Counted from the first letter of the stretch, positions 8,435-16,956 are shown. The stretch is 59,446 nt of DNA from an uncultured Christensenellaceae bacterium (GCA_944380295.1 CALWHE010000011.1:1-59446), one strand, 5' to 3'. The notes: generated by a model from the letters alone, not told the origin. Program-made: numbers and translations.

Positions 8435-8827
8435 CTATACCAGCACAAACTTGTGTCCATAAAAATGTGTTACAGTGTCCACATAATATCCCTTACACCA
8501 AAATTCGCGATTTCGGTATGCAAACTTCATATCCCCCCATTTTTGGAATATCATTAGGCTACTCTTCCCTTTCAAATATCCCATAAATCCCGAAACGCTC
8601 ATTTTGGGCGGTATACTCACCAACATATGTATGTGATCCGGACATATTTCACCTTCTATTATATCTACACCCTTCCATTGGCATAATTTACGCAATATTT
8701 CTCGTATCTCAAGCCGCTTTTCTTCATATAATACTTTCCTGCGATACTTGGGCGCAAATACTATGTGATACTTGCAATTCCACTTTGTATGTGCTAGACT
8801 ATTTGTGATGTTAGATACTTCTTTCAT
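8435..8827 (-). CDS. tnpA: IS200/IS605-family TnpA transposase, C-terminally altered
   Basis: A 130-residue HUH single-strand transposase. Visible are TKWNCKYHIVFAPKYRRKVL, the metal-binding HUH-type pair in CPDHIHMLVSIPP (about residues 61-73), and the catalytic Tyr in EFWCKGYYVDTV (about 107-118). After that point the family sequence is replaced by an unrelated tail (THFYGHKFVLV), so the last helix and the element's right end are missing. The enzyme is probably inactive or only active in trans. The start at 8827 follows a GGAGG site that is masked by a hairpin. Confidence 0.88.
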   Translation of the reverse strand: MKEVSNITNSLAHTKWNCKYHIVFAPKYRRKVLYEEKRLEIREILRKLCQWKGVDIIEGEICPDHIHMLVSIPPKMSVSGFMGYLKGKSSLMIFQKWGDMKFAYRNREFWCKGYYVDTVTHFYGHKFVLV

Positions 8828-8833
8828 CTTTTC

Positions 8834-8891
8834 CTCCGATTGGGTTTATTCCATGGTTGGCAGACCTTGTAATATCTTAACCCAATCGGAG
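8834..8891 (-). promoter_or_regulatory. RBS-sequestering hairpin in the tnpA leader
   Basis: CTCCGATTGGGTT (8834-8846) is complementary to AACCCAATCGGAG (8879-8891), and the downstream arm contains the Shine-Dalgarno sequence. IS200 elements are known to repress their transposase with such a leader hairpin. The same structure survives in the left remnant (2572-2629). Confidence 0.8.
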
Positions 8892-8961
8892 TTTTTTTGT
8901 CTACTTCATCGGCTGAGCCTCTTTTGAACTCCCGCGACTATCGCGGGGTTTTCGTTGACAC

Positions 8962-8988
8962 AAAAAAACTCCCGCCGTCCGGCGGGAG
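8962..8988 (-). terminator. Terminator of ddh
   Basis: CTCCCGCC (8969-8976) and GGCGGGAG (8981-8988) with a four-base loop. On the minus strand seven T residues follow. Confidence 0.88.
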
Positions 8989-9010
8989 CGCGTTGTTCAA
9001 AACAATTTTT

Positions 9011-9994
9011 TTACAGCATGCTTCTACGCAGCTCTTCTCCGCTCTGCGCGCAGATGTATGCGGGCGGCACGTCCAGCACGGTGACGCAGCCGCTCCTGCC
9101 CTCTTTGCTCAGGCGGTAAACGGCGCGCGCGTAAGCAACCAGCACGGAAGAGGTGAAGGCGGGGTTGGAATCCAGTTTGAGGGAATATTCAACCACGTTG
9201 TTGTATTCGTTGTTCATGCCCGTCTTGCCGCTGCGGAAAACAAAGCCGCCGTGCGGTATGCCGGAGTGATCTCTTTTCAGCTCTTCCGCGGAAATAAAGT
9301 GCACGGTGGTGTCGTAATCGGCAAAATAATTGGGCATTTGCTTGATCTGCCTTTCTATCTCCGCCTTGTCCGCGCCCTCTTTTGCCACCACGTAGCATTC
9401 ACGGGTGTGTTTTTCGCGGGTGGAAAGTTGAGGGTTTTTACCGCTCCTGACCGCTTCCAGCGCCTCGGGCACGGGCACGGTGTATTGACGTGCGTCCGCC
9501 ACCCCTTCCACGCGCCTGATGGCGTCCGAGTGCCCCTGGGAAACGCCCTTGCCCCAGAAGGTATAAGTGCTTGCGCCGGGCAGAACAGCCTCGCCGAACA
9601 CGCGCGCCAAAGAGAACATGCCCGGATCCCAGCCGCAGCTGATGAGCCCCAGTTTGCCGCTCTCTTTGCCCGCCTTGTCCACGCAGTCGAAGTGCGCGGG
9701 GATGTTGGCGTGGGTGTCAAAGCTGTCCACCACGTTGAAATATTTGATATATTCGGGCGTCTGCACGGGCAGATCGGTGGCGCTGCCGCCGCAGAGTATC
9801 AAAACGTCTATCTCTCCGGCATGAGCCGCCGCCTCTTCCGCCTTGTAAACCTTCACTCCTTCCGTCAGCGGCGTGACGCTTTGCGGATCTCTTCTGGTAA
9901 ACACGGCGCAAAGCTGCATGTCGAGGTTATGCTTGACCGCCGCTTCCACGCCTCTGCCCAGGTTGCCGTAACCCATTATTCCCAATTTTATCAT
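9011..9994 (-). CDS. ddh: meso-Diaminopimelate D-dehydrogenase
   Basis: A 327-residue NADPH-dependent enzyme that makes meso-2,6-diaminopimelate in one step from tetrahydrodipicolinate, feeding lysine and peptidoglycan synthesis. The N-terminus MIKLGIMGYGNLGRGVE has the Rossmann GxGxxG loop. VFTRRDP is the cofactor-phosphate region, and VVDSFDTHANIP and SCGWDPGM are family signatures; length matches the family. The start at 9994 has an AAGGAG site; an in-frame start 39 bases upstream lacks support. The gene is single, with its own promoter and terminator. Confidence 0.93.
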   Translation of the reverse strand: MIKLGIMGYGNLGRGVEAAVKHNLDMQLCAVFTRRDPQSVTPLTEGVKVYKAEEAAAHAGEIDVLILCGGSATDLPVQTPEYIKYFNVVDSFDTHANIPAHFDCVDKAGKESGKLGLISCGWDPGMFSLARVFGEAVLPGASTYTFWGKGVSQGHSDAIRRVEGVADARQYTVPVPEALEAVRSGKNPQLSTREKHTRECYVVAKEGADKAEIERQIKQMPNYFADYDTTVHFISAEELKRDHSGIPHGGFVFRSGKTGMNNEYNNVVEYSLKLDSNPAFTSSVLVAYARAVYRLSKEGRSGCVTVLDVPPAYICAQSGEELRRSML

Positions 9995-10038
9995 GGTCGT
10001 ATCTCCTTGCAAAAAATTATGCCCGCTTGGCACGCTTT

Positions 10039-10068
10039 ATTATATCGCCGCGCGCGGGAACTTGGCAA
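10039..10068 (-). promoter_or_regulatory. Promoter of ddh
   Basis: TTGCCA (10068-10063), 18-base spacer, TATAAT (10044-10039) on the minus strand. Confidence 0.6.
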
Positions 10069-10130
10069 GCGCTGGAAAATATTTTTTACCGTGAGCGCCT
10101 AATTTTTCCCGCCGCCGCGCACGCGGGCAT

Positions 10131-10165
10131 AAAAAAGGACCGCCTTGCGGCGATCCCGTTTTTTT
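10131..10165 (-). terminator. Terminator of the hydrogenase operon
   Basis: GGACCGCC (10137-10144) pairs with GGCGATCC (10149-10156), flanked by six A on the left and seven T on the right, so it could work on both strands. Confidence 0.75.
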
Positions 10166-10171
10166 ATGTTT

Positions 10172-11914
10172 TCAGTCCTTGCTGCGGTCGATATACTGCG
10201 TGTGCAGGATGTGATGCGCCTTTTCACTGCCCGGCTTGCCCAAATACTCGTCGTAAACGGCGATGATGGCGGGGTTTTTGTAACTCTTGCGGCATACGTT
10301 GGCTTTATCGTTGGCGTAAATGGCTTTGGCGCGCAGTCCGGGGATATCCAGTCTCTGGCGCGTAGCCGCGTCGTGAATGGGCTGACCGCCGCCGTTCACG
10401 CAGCCGCCGGGGCAGGACATGATCTCTATGAAGTGGTAAGGGCTGGTGCCCGCATTGACTTCATCCATCAGCACGCGCGCGTTGGCAAGAGAGCTTGCCA
10501 CGGCGATCTTGATCTCCTTGCCGCCCAGCGTGAGCGACGCGGATTTGATGCCCTTCTGCCCGCGCACGGCTTTGTATTCCACGTTTTCCAGTTCCTTGCC
10601 TTCCACCAGGTCGGCGACCGTTCTCAAAGCCGCTTCCATCACGCCGCCCGTGGCGCCGAAGATGACGCCCGCGCCCGTGGATACGCCCAGCGGATCGTCA
10701 AACTTTTCGTCGGGCAGCAGGCTGTATTGCAAGCCCTGGCGCTTGATCATGCGCGCCAGCTCGCGGGTGGTGAGCACCGCGTCTATGTCCGGAACGCCTG
10801 CCGCATTCTGATAAGGACGGGTCTTTTCAAACTTTTTGGCGATGCAAGGCATGACGGACACCACGTAAATGTCCTTGGGATCTATGCCCGACTTTTCCGC
10901 ATAATAAGTCTTGACCGCCGCGCCGAACATCTGCTGAGGCGATTTGGCGGTGGAGAGATTGGGGATAAGCTCGGGATAATTTATTTCGCAGAACTTGATC
11001 CACGCGGGGGAGCAGGAAGTCATCATGGGCAGCGCGCCGCCTTCTTGCAGGCGGTGGATCAGCTCGAAGCCCTCTTCCATGATGGTGAGGTCGGCGGCAA
11101 AGTCCACGTCGAACACCCTGTCAAAGCCCATGCGGCGCAGCGCCGCCACCATCTTGCCCTCCGTATCCGTGCCGATGGGATAACCGAATTCTTCGCCCAG
11201 CGCCACGCGCACGGAAGGAGCGGTGCCCACCACCACGTGTTTGGAAGGATCGGCAAGCGCGGCAAGCACGTTGTCTATCTCTTCCTTTTCCGTGAGCGCG
11301 CCCGTGGGGCAGTTGACCACGCATTGTCCGCAGCCCACGCAGGTGTGATTTTTTATATCCGATTCAAACGCGCAGCCGATGCTGGTGTCAAAGCCGCGGT
11401 TGTTCGCGCCGATAACGCTGACGGACTGCACCTTTTCGCACACCGCCACGCACCTGCGGCAGAGAATGCACTTGTTGTTGTCGCGCACGAAGCAGACGGA
11501 AGATTCGTCTTTTTCGCTCACGTTTTTGGCGCCCTTGAACCTTTCCGCGTCGCAGCCCAGCTCATAGGCGAGCGCCTGCAATTCGCAGTTGGTGTTGCGC
11601 GCGCAGGAGAGGCACTTCTGATCGTGGTCGGACAAGAGCAGCTCCACCGTGGTCTTGCGGCTCTTGATGACCTTGGGCGTGTTGGTGAAGATCTCCGTCC
11701 CTTCCCTGTCTATGGGATAAGTGCAGGCGGCGACCAAAGACCTGGCGCCCTTCACTTCCACCACGCACACGCGGCAGGCGCCGATGCAATTTATCTTTTC
11801 CAAATAGCACAGCGTGGGGATCTTGATGCCCGCGTCGCGGCAGGCGTCCAAAATGGTGGTGCCGCTTTCCACACTGTAATCTCTTCCGTTGATTTTGATG
11901 TTTATCTTAGCCAT
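10172..11914 (-). CDS. [FeFe] hydrogenase catalytic subunit (HndD/HydA type)
   Basis: A 580-residue cytosolic enzyme for reversible proton reduction to H2. Domain order: N-terminal 2Fe-2S plant-ferredoxin-like domain (CYLEKINCIGACRVC at about 36-50), His-ligand 4Fe-4S region (HDQKCLSCARNTNCELQ at about 97-113), two 4Fe-4S ferredoxin clusters (CILCRRCVAVCE; CVGCGQCVVNCPTGA), then the H-cluster domain with L1 TSCSPAWIKFCE, L2 MPCIAKKFE and L3 MSCPGGCVNGGGQP. No twin-arginine signal is present. The genes for the NuoF-like and thioredoxin-like subunits lie directly upstream, as in NAD(P)-linked, often electron-bifurcating, hydrogenases. Bifurcation itself is inferred. Confidence 0.96.
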   Translation of the reverse strand: MAKINIKINGRDYSVESGTTILDACRDAGIKIPTLCYLEKINCIGACRVCVVEVKGARSLVAACTYPIDREGTEIFTNTPKVIKSRKTTVELLLSDHDQKCLSCARNTNCELQALAYELGCDAERFKGAKNVSEKDESSVCFVRDNNKCILCRRCVAVCEKVQSVSVIGANNRGFDTSIGCAFESDIKNHTCVGCGQCVVNCPTGALTEKEEIDNVLAALADPSKHVVVGTAPSVRVALGEEFGYPIGTDTEGKMVAALRRMGFDRVFDVDFAADLTIMEEGFELIHRLQEGGALPMMTSCSPAWIKFCEINYPELIPNLSTAKSPQQMFGAAVKTYYAEKSGIDPKDIYVVSVMPCIAKKFEKTRPYQNAAGVPDIDAVLTTRELARMIKRQGLQYSLLPDEKFDDPLGVSTGAGVIFGATGGVMEAALRTVADLVEGKELENVEYKAVRGQKGIKSASLTLGGKEIKIAVASSLANARVLMDEVNAGTSPYHFIEIMSCPGGCVNGGGQPIHDAATRQRLDIPGLRAKAIYANDKANVCRKSYKNPAIIAVYDEYLGKPGSEKAHHILHTQYIDRSKD

Positions 11915-11921
11915 TTCCCCG

Positions 11922-13706
11922 TTACTCCTTTACGATAGCCTTGAAGCGGCAGTTATCCATACACACGCCGCACTTTATGCACTTGCTCTGGTCGATGATG
12001 TGCTTTTCGCGCACTTCGCCGGAGATAGCCCCCACCGGGCAGTTGCGCTTGCACAGCGTGCAGCCCTTGCAGGCGTCCGTGATGTTGAACTTGACCAGCT
12101 TTTTGCAGACCTTGGCGGGGCAGCGCTTTTCCTTGATGTGCGTTTCGTATTCCTCGCGGAAGTAACGCAGGGTGGAAAGCACGGGGTTGGGCGCAGTCTG
12201 TCCCAGACCGCAGAGCGAATTTTCCTTTATGTAATAGCACAGCTCTTCCATCTTGTCCAGATCTTCGAGCGTGGCGGTGCCGTCCGTTACTTTGGTGAGC
12301 ATTTCCAAAAGGCGCTTGGTGCCTATGCGGCAGGGAGTGCACTTGCCGCAGGATTCGTCCACCGTGAATTCCAGGAAGAATTTGGCGATGTCCACCATGC
12401 AGGTGTCTTCATCCATAACGATAAGACCGCCCGAACCCATCATGGAGCCTATCTCTATGAGCTTGTCGTAATCTATCGGCACGTCCAGGTGCTGGGGCGG
12501 TATGCAGCCGCCGGAAGGTCCGCCCGTCTGCGCCGCTTTGAATTGTTTGCCCTTGGGTATGCCGCCGCCGATGTCGTAAACTATCTCCCTCAGCGTGGTG
12601 CCCATGGGCACTTCCACCAGACCCGTGTTGACTATCTTGCCGCCCAGCGCGAACACCTTGGTGCCCTTGGACTTTTCCGTGCCCATGGAGGCGAACCAGT
12701 CCGGACCGTTGAGGATGATCTGCGTGATGTTGGCGTAAGTTTCCACGTTGTTGAGCAGGGTGGGCTTGCCGAACAGACCCTTGTTGGCGGGGAAAGGCGG
12801 ACGGGGACGAGGCTCGCCGCGGTTGCCTTCCACAGACACCATCAGCGCGGTTTCCTCACCGCACACAAAGGCGCCCGCGCCCAGGCGCAGCTCTATATCG
12901 AAAGAAAAGCCCGTGCCCAGGATGTTTTTGCCCAGCAGACCGTATTCGCGCGCCTGGTTGATGGCTATGCGGCAGCGGTCCACGGCGATGGGATATTCCG
13001 CACGCACGTATATGTATCCCTGCGTGCCGCCCACCGCGTATGCGGCGATGGTCATCGCCTCTATCACGGCGTGGGGGTCGCCTTCCAAAACGGAACGGTC
13101 CATGAACGCGCCGGGGTCGCCTTCGTCGGCATTGCAGCACACGTATTTGACGTCGCCCACCGCGTTTTTGACAAACTGCCACTTCATGCCCGTGGGGAAG
13201 CCCGCGCCGCCTCTGCCGCGCAAACCGGAGGCTTTGACCATGTCTATCACCTGCTGCGGCTCATACTCCGTGAGGCACTTGATCAGCGCGGCATAACCGT
13301 CACGCGCGATATATTCGTCTATGTTTTCCGGATCGATAACGCCGCAGTTGCGCAAAGCCACGCGCGTCTGACGGCGGTAAAACTCCGTGTCCGTGAGCGC
13401 CTTTACGGGAGGTTCGCCCGCGCGCTCCGTGTGCAGCAGACGGGTGACCAGTCTGCCGTTTATCAGGTGCTCCTGCACGATGTCGGTAACGTCATCTTCA
13501 TGCACGCCGCTGTAAAACGCAGCTTCCGGATAAACTATCACCACGGGACCCACGGCGCAAAGACCGAAGCAGCCCGTTTCCACTATCTGAACGTCTTCTT
13601 CAAGATGATTTGCTTTGAGTTGGCGGGCAAGCTCTTCTCTTATCTTGGCGCTGCCGTTGGACGTGCAGCCCGTGCCGCCGCAAACAAGAACGTGACTTTT
13701 ATACAT
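11922..13706 (-). CDS. NuoF-like NADH/FMN subunit of the hydrogenase (HndC/HydB type)
   Basis: A 594-residue diaphorase subunit that passes electrons between NAD(H) and the hydrogenase. An N-terminal thioredoxin-like 2Fe-2S domain (CGGTGCTSNG; ETGCFGLCAVGP) is followed by the NuoF core with the Gly-rich NADH/FMN site GLRGRGGAGFPTG (about residues 168-180) and CNADEGDPGAFMDR. Next is the 4Fe-4S site SCGKCTPCRIGTK (about 465-477). A C-terminal two-cluster ferredoxin follows (CKGCTLCKRNCPVGAI; CIKCGVCMDNCRFKAI). The start has a GAGGAGGGG site. Seven bases separate it from the catalytic subunit gene. Confidence 0.95.
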   Translation of the reverse strand: MYKSHVLVCGGTGCTSNGSAKIREELARQLKANHLEEDVQIVETGCFGLCAVGPVVIVYPEAAFYSGVHEDDVTDIVQEHLINGRLVTRLLHTERAGEPPVKALTDTEFYRRQTRVALRNCGVIDPENIDEYIARDGYAALIKCLTEYEPQQVIDMVKASGLRGRGGAGFPTGMKWQFVKNAVGDVKYVCCNADEGDPGAFMDRSVLEGDPHAVIEAMTIAAYAVGGTQGYIYVRAEYPIAVDRCRIAINQAREYGLLGKNILGTGFSFDIELRLGAGAFVCGEETALMVSVEGNRGEPRPRPPFPANKGLFGKPTLLNNVETYANITQIILNGPDWFASMGTEKSKGTKVFALGGKIVNTGLVEVPMGTTLREIVYDIGGGIPKGKQFKAAQTGGPSGGCIPPQHLDVPIDYDKLIEIGSMMGSGGLIVMDEDTCMVDIAKFFLEFTVDESCGKCTPCRIGTKRLLEMLTKVTDGTATLEDLDKMEELCYYIKENSLCGLGQTAPNPVLSTLRYFREEYETHIKEKRCPAKVCKKLVKFNITDACKGCTLCKRNCPVGAISGEVREKHIIDQSKCIKCGVCMDNCRFKAIVKE

Positions 13707-13718
13707 GATTCCCCCTCC

Positions 13719-14090
13719 TCAGACGTTTTCCGCAAGATATTTTTCCACGGGTTTGCCGCCCACGATGTGTTTTTCCATCACTTCGAGAGCTTTTTCGGGC
13801 GTCATTTTTGCATAAACGACCTTGGGTTTGCCGGGAATGTAAACTTCCATGGTAGGCTCTATGTCGCAAAGACCCTGACAGTCACTGCGATACACCCTCA
13901 CCTTGGGCAGACGACGCCGGCAAAGATCTTCCACCAGCGCGTCGAAAACGAATTTTGCACCCTTGGAAACTCCGCAAGTGCCCATACCGACGACTATCCT
14001 TGTTTCGAGGTGTTCGTCCGAGTTATCGCGGATGAACATCTTGGGTTGCATGTCCTCCCGGATAGCCCTGATATCGGCTATTGTCTTCAT
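13719..14090 (-). CDS. Thioredoxin-like [2Fe-2S] hydrogenase subunit (HndB type)
   Basis: A 123-residue protein of the thioredoxin-like 2Fe-2S ferredoxin family. MGTCGVSKGAKFVFDAL and YRSDCQGLCDIEP carry three of the cluster cysteines in HndB-like spacing. The start at 14090 follows AGGAGG; longer in-frame readings toward 14225 are GC-rich and unsupported. It is the first gene of the operon, 12 bases before the NuoF-like gene. The 24-kDa NuoE/HndA-type subunit that usually accompanies these three genes is not encoded beside it, because the next gene upstream is an unrelated CoA-transferase. Confidence 0.88.
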   Translation of the reverse strand: MKTIADIRAIREDMQPKMFIRDNSDEHLETRIVVGMGTCGVSKGAKFVFDALVEDLCRRRLPKVRVYRSDCQGLCDIEPTMEVYIPGKPKVVYAKMTPEKALEVMEKHIVGGKPVEKYLAENV

Positions 14091-14272
14091 ATTTTCCTCC
14101 TGACGGCAAGCGTTGCTCGCCATGTGTTTTACCCTGTGAAAAGCCCTCTTTCCCCGAGAGCTCGTGCGCGCCGGACCAGCCGTGCCGCTGCCCCGCAAGC
14201 GCCCGCGCCGCGCCTGTGCCCGCACGGCTTACTTATCCATATTAGCACAAGACGGCGCAAAAATAAAGCGTT

Positions 14273-15577
14273 TTAGCGTATCACGATACCGCATTCGTAA
14301 GCCTCGCGCTCCAACTGTTCGCGGAAGGCGGGGTGCGCTATCGAGATGAGTTTTTTCGCCCTTTCGGCAATGCTGGCGCCCTTCAGGTCCACCATGCCGT
14401 ATTCCGTGACCACAAAGTTCACGTCGTTGCGCGAAAGCGACACCGCCGCGCCCTCTTTCAGCCGCGTGACTATCTTGGAAGCCTGTTTGCGCTCGCCCGT
14501 GAGCGGGTCTTTGACCATGGCGGTGGAATAAAGCGCGATGATGGACCTGCCACCGCGCGACATCTGCGCGCCCACGGCGGTGTCCGTCTGCCCGCCCGTG
14601 CCGCTGAACTGCCTGCTGCCCAGCGATTCCGAACAGCACTGCCCCGTTATGTCCACTTCCAAAGAGGTGTTGATGGACACCTGGTTATCGTTGCGGGCGA
14701 TGATGCGCGGATCGTTGACGTAATTGCAGTCGAGCACCAGCACGCTGGGGTTGTCGTCCACAAAGTCATACATCTCTCTGGAACCTATCATAAAGGAACA
14801 CACGGCTTTTTCGCGGTGCACCTGCTTGTATCTGCCCGTGACCACGCCCGCTTTCATCAGATCCATGATGCCGGTGGTGAACATCTCCGTGTGCACGCCC
14901 AGATCTTTTTTGTCCCTGAGCGCCGCCGCCACCGCGTTGGGTATGCTGCCTATGCCCAGCTGTATGCAGTCGCCGTCGTCCACCACGCCGGCTATCTCCT
15001 GCCCTATCTTCATGTCCCGCTCGTCCAGCTTGGGGTCGGGTATCTCGGGCATGGGATAATCCGTTTTGACAAAATAGTCCACCTTGGACGCCGGCACGCT
15101 CACGTCCCCGAAGGTGCGCGGCGCATGGGGATTTTCTTCCAGGATGACTATGTCCGCGTCTTCCAACATGCGCATTTCATACACGTTGGAAGTGGAAAGG
15201 GACACAAAGCCGTGCTTGTCCGGCGGCGAGCATATGCCCACATAAATGTCCGCTCCGCGGTTATACTGCCTGTTCACGCCCGAAAGGCGCAGGTGGTTGG
15301 GAATAAAAGACGCCCTGCCCAGACTGTGCGCCTGGCGCGTGGGCGAGGAGTAAAACAGGCATTCGCAAAAAAAGCTCTCTTTATATGCCGGATCGGTGTT
15401 GTATTTGTATTCCCTGAGAGAAAGACAGTTAGTGACGGTCACGTTTTTCACCCTGTCGGAGATGGTGTGCAGATTGCTCAAAAATTCATAAGGCTCGGAT
15501 GCGCCCAGCGAAACCACGATATGGTCCCCGCTCTTCACCAGCGCCAACGCCTCGTCCACAGTCACGTATTTTCCCAT
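14273..15577 (-). CDS. Acetyl-CoA hydrolase/transferase-family CoA-transferase
   Basis: A 434-residue enzyme of the family I-like CoA-transferases that includes 4-hydroxybutyrate and butyryl-CoA:acetate CoA-transferases. Features are LGIGSIPNAVAAAL (about residues 215-228), HTEMFTTGIMDLM with the expected catalytic Glu, and FVVTEYGMVDLKG near the C-terminus. It would exchange CoA between acetate and a short-chain acyl-CoA in fermentation; the physiological acyl group cannot be decided by eye. The start at 15577 was chosen over upstream in-frame codons because it begins at the family N-terminus (MGKYVTVDEALALV), has an AAAGGGG site and sits behind its own promoter. Confidence 0.88.
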   Translation of the reverse strand: MGKYVTVDEALALVKSGDHIVVSLGASEPYEFLSNLHTISDRVKNVTVTNCLSLREYKYNTDPAYKESFFCECLFYSSPTRQAHSLGRASFIPNHLRLSGVNRQYNRGADIYVGICSPPDKHGFVSLSTSNVYEMRMLEDADIVILEENPHAPRTFGDVSVPASKVDYFVKTDYPMPEIPDPKLDERDMKIGQEIAGVVDDGDCIQLGIGSIPNAVAAALRDKKDLGVHTEMFTTGIMDLMKAGVVTGRYKQVHREKAVCSFMIGSREMYDFVDDNPSVLVLDCNYVNDPRIIARNDNQVSINTSLEVDITGQCCSESLGSRQFSGTGGQTDTAVGAQMSRGGRSIIALYSTAMVKDPLTGERKQASKIVTRLKEGAAVSLSRNDVNFVVTEYGMVDLKGASIAERAKKLISIAHPAFREQLEREAYECGIVIR

Positions 15578-15607
15578 AAACGCCCCTTTGGCAAAATCGC
15601 CGTTGAT

Positions 15608-15637
15608 ATTATAGCATAATGTTTTGCCCGCGCGCAA
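15608..15637 (-). promoter_or_regulatory. Promoter of the CoA-transferase gene
   Basis: TTGCGC (15637-15632), 18-base spacer, TATAAT (15613-15608). It shows that the small RNA upstream is a separate transcription unit. Confidence 0.6.
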
Positions 15638-15831
15638 GTAATATTTTTTTGCGCTTTTCCGCACAAAACCGCCGCGTGCGCACTTGTTTTTTCCTGCGTT
15701 CCTTGCCGCGTGATTTTGGCAGGCGGCGCCCTTTTGCCGTCCGAGCGCGGTTTGTCTTTTCCGCTCCTCCGTGATGCGGCGGATTTTGCGTGAACTTTTT
15801 CCCTGACGCGCCGCGTTTGAAAGATTCCGCC

Positions 15832-15963
15832 AAAAAAAATGGCCGCCCTTGCAACAAGGACGGTCACCCGGCGGATCTACCCTTTCAGCCATGAGTCCCT
15901 CGCTCAGTCTGCGCGCATTTGCCGCAGCTTCATCCGTTCGGGCGGCTCCTGAGGAGCCTTGGC
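15832..15963 (-). ncRNA. Stand-alone structured small RNA of about 130 nt, family unknown
   Basis: The segment has its own strong promoter and an intrinsic terminator (stem 15841-15851 with 15855-15865, followed by eight T on the minus strand). In between it can fold into GGCTCC/GGAGCC (15942-15956), a long-range pairing CCCG..GGAT with ATCC..CGGG, CTGCG/CGCAG, and TGAG/CTCA hairpins. No good reading frame exists. The CoA-transferase 250 bases downstream has its own promoter, so this looks like an independent RNA rather than a riboswitch. I compared it by eye with SRP RNA, 6S, T-box and common riboswitch consensus sequences and found no match. Confidence 0.6.
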
Positions 15964-15969
15964 AAGATC

Positions 15970-15998
15970 ATTATGACCGCAGCAAAAAAATATGTCAA
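15970..15998 (-). promoter_or_regulatory. Promoter of the small RNA
   Basis: TTGACA (15998-15993), 17-base spacer, CATAAT (15975-15970), a near-consensus sigma-70 promoter pointing at the small RNA. Confidence 0.8.
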
Positions 15999-16066
15999 CC
16001 GTCAACGCGGCTTGAAAACACCGGCGCGCAAAAAAGCGGCGTTATCTGCCTCACCGGGCGCGCCGT

Positions 16067-16903
16067 TCAGCCCTGCGTGACGATGCGGCAGCAAGAAGCG
16101 GGGTCGTCGCGTATCACTTCCCCCACGGCGGGCGCGAATATCTCCCCCGAACGGGGATTTTTTATGCTTAAAACGGGCGTGGTGAGCCGCGCGCTCACGT
16201 CGGATTTTTCAAAACAAAGATCGGTGTTTATCATTTGACAATCGATGAGTTTGACTCCCTTGCAATAGCAAAGCGGCTGCGTGCCTTCTATGCGGCAGTT
16301 TATAAAGGTTAGATTTTGCGCATACCAGCCCGTATACTCGCCTTTGACCAAACAATTTTCCACGGTCACGTTCACGCTGTGCCAAAAGGCGTCTTTCGTC
16401 GAGAGCGTGCAGTTGCGCAGATGAGCGTCCCTGACGTATTGAAAAGAATATTTCCCGGTAAAGTCCACCCCCTCCAATTCAAGGCGGCGGGCTTTCAAAA
16501 AGAAGTATTCGCTCTCAACGCGGCAATTTTTCATCTTTACGCCGCGGGAAAACCAGCCGAATTCGGGCGATCTTATCTCGCAGCCGCTCATGTCCGCGTC
16601 CGCGCATTCTCGCAGCGCCTTGACGCCGTGCATGACGGTGTTTTCCAACGTTATGCCGCGTGAATACCACAAGGCGGCGCGGCAGCCTTCGCTCATCGTG
16701 CAATCGCTTATCTTCACGCCCTTGTCGTGCCAAAACGGGTATCTCAGCTCGAACAGGCATTTTTGCGTTTCCACGTTGCGGCACTCCTTGAAAGCGCTCT
16801 CTCCGTCCCGCTCGCCCGCGATCGCGCAATTTATCAGCCGCACGCCGCGGCAGCCGTAAAAAGCGCGCTCTTCATCAAAACTTCTGCCGACATATTCCTT
16901 CAT
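16067..16903 (-). CDS. DUF3737 family right-handed beta-helix protein
   Basis: A 278-residue cytosolic protein built from about a dozen short repeats (GVRLINCAIAG, GVKISDCTMSEG, GITLENTVMHG, GVKMKNCRVES, NLTFINCRIEG), the pattern of a right-handed parallel beta-helix. This matches DUF3737 proteins, widespread in gut Firmicutes; their function is unknown to me. The start at 16903 (MKEYVGRSFDEERAFYG) matches the family N-terminus and has an AGAAGG site. It stands alone behind its own promoter. Confidence 0.85.
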   Translation of the reverse strand: MKEYVGRSFDEERAFYGCRGVRLINCAIAGERDGESAFKECRNVETQKCLFELRYPFWHDKGVKISDCTMSEGCRAALWYSRGITLENTVMHGVKALRECADADMSGCEIRSPEFGWFSRGVKMKNCRVESEYFFLKARRLELEGVDFTGKYSFQYVRDAHLRNCTLSTKDAFWHSVNVTVENCLVKGEYTGWYAQNLTFINCRIEGTQPLCYCKGVKLIDCQMINTDLCFEKSDVSARLTTPVLSIKNPRSGEIFAPAVGEVIRDDPASCCRIVTQG

Positions 16904-16956
16904 CCTTCTCGCCTCTTCTCGCCGCAAGATCCGGCCCCGAACATTTTCATATCCAA

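Larger units (their letters stand above)
8435..8963 (-). mobile_element. IS200-type element, right copy, 3' end missing
   Basis: The left end is at about 8963, with terminal hairpin CCCGCGACTATCGCGGG near 8933-8949, and the element reads leftward through tnpA. Bases 8761-8963 repeat 2501-2703 in inverted orientation with a few differences. Sequence homology to the family ends near 8475, so no right end is present. The outer edge abuts the T-run of the ddh terminator. Confidence 0.82.

Noticed and set aside
10145..14276. Very long plus-strand open frames (about 600 and 800 codons) opposite the hydrogenase genes
   Set aside because: High GC keeps antisense frames open; the minus-strand proteins show complete Fe-S and flavin motifs, while the plus frames are His/Arg/Ala-rich with no motif.
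15832..15963. T-box or other riboswitch controlling the CoA-transferase
   Set aside because: The segment ends in a terminator and the CoA-transferase has its own promoter. It is too short for a T-box and lacks the conserved specifier and antiterminator sequences.
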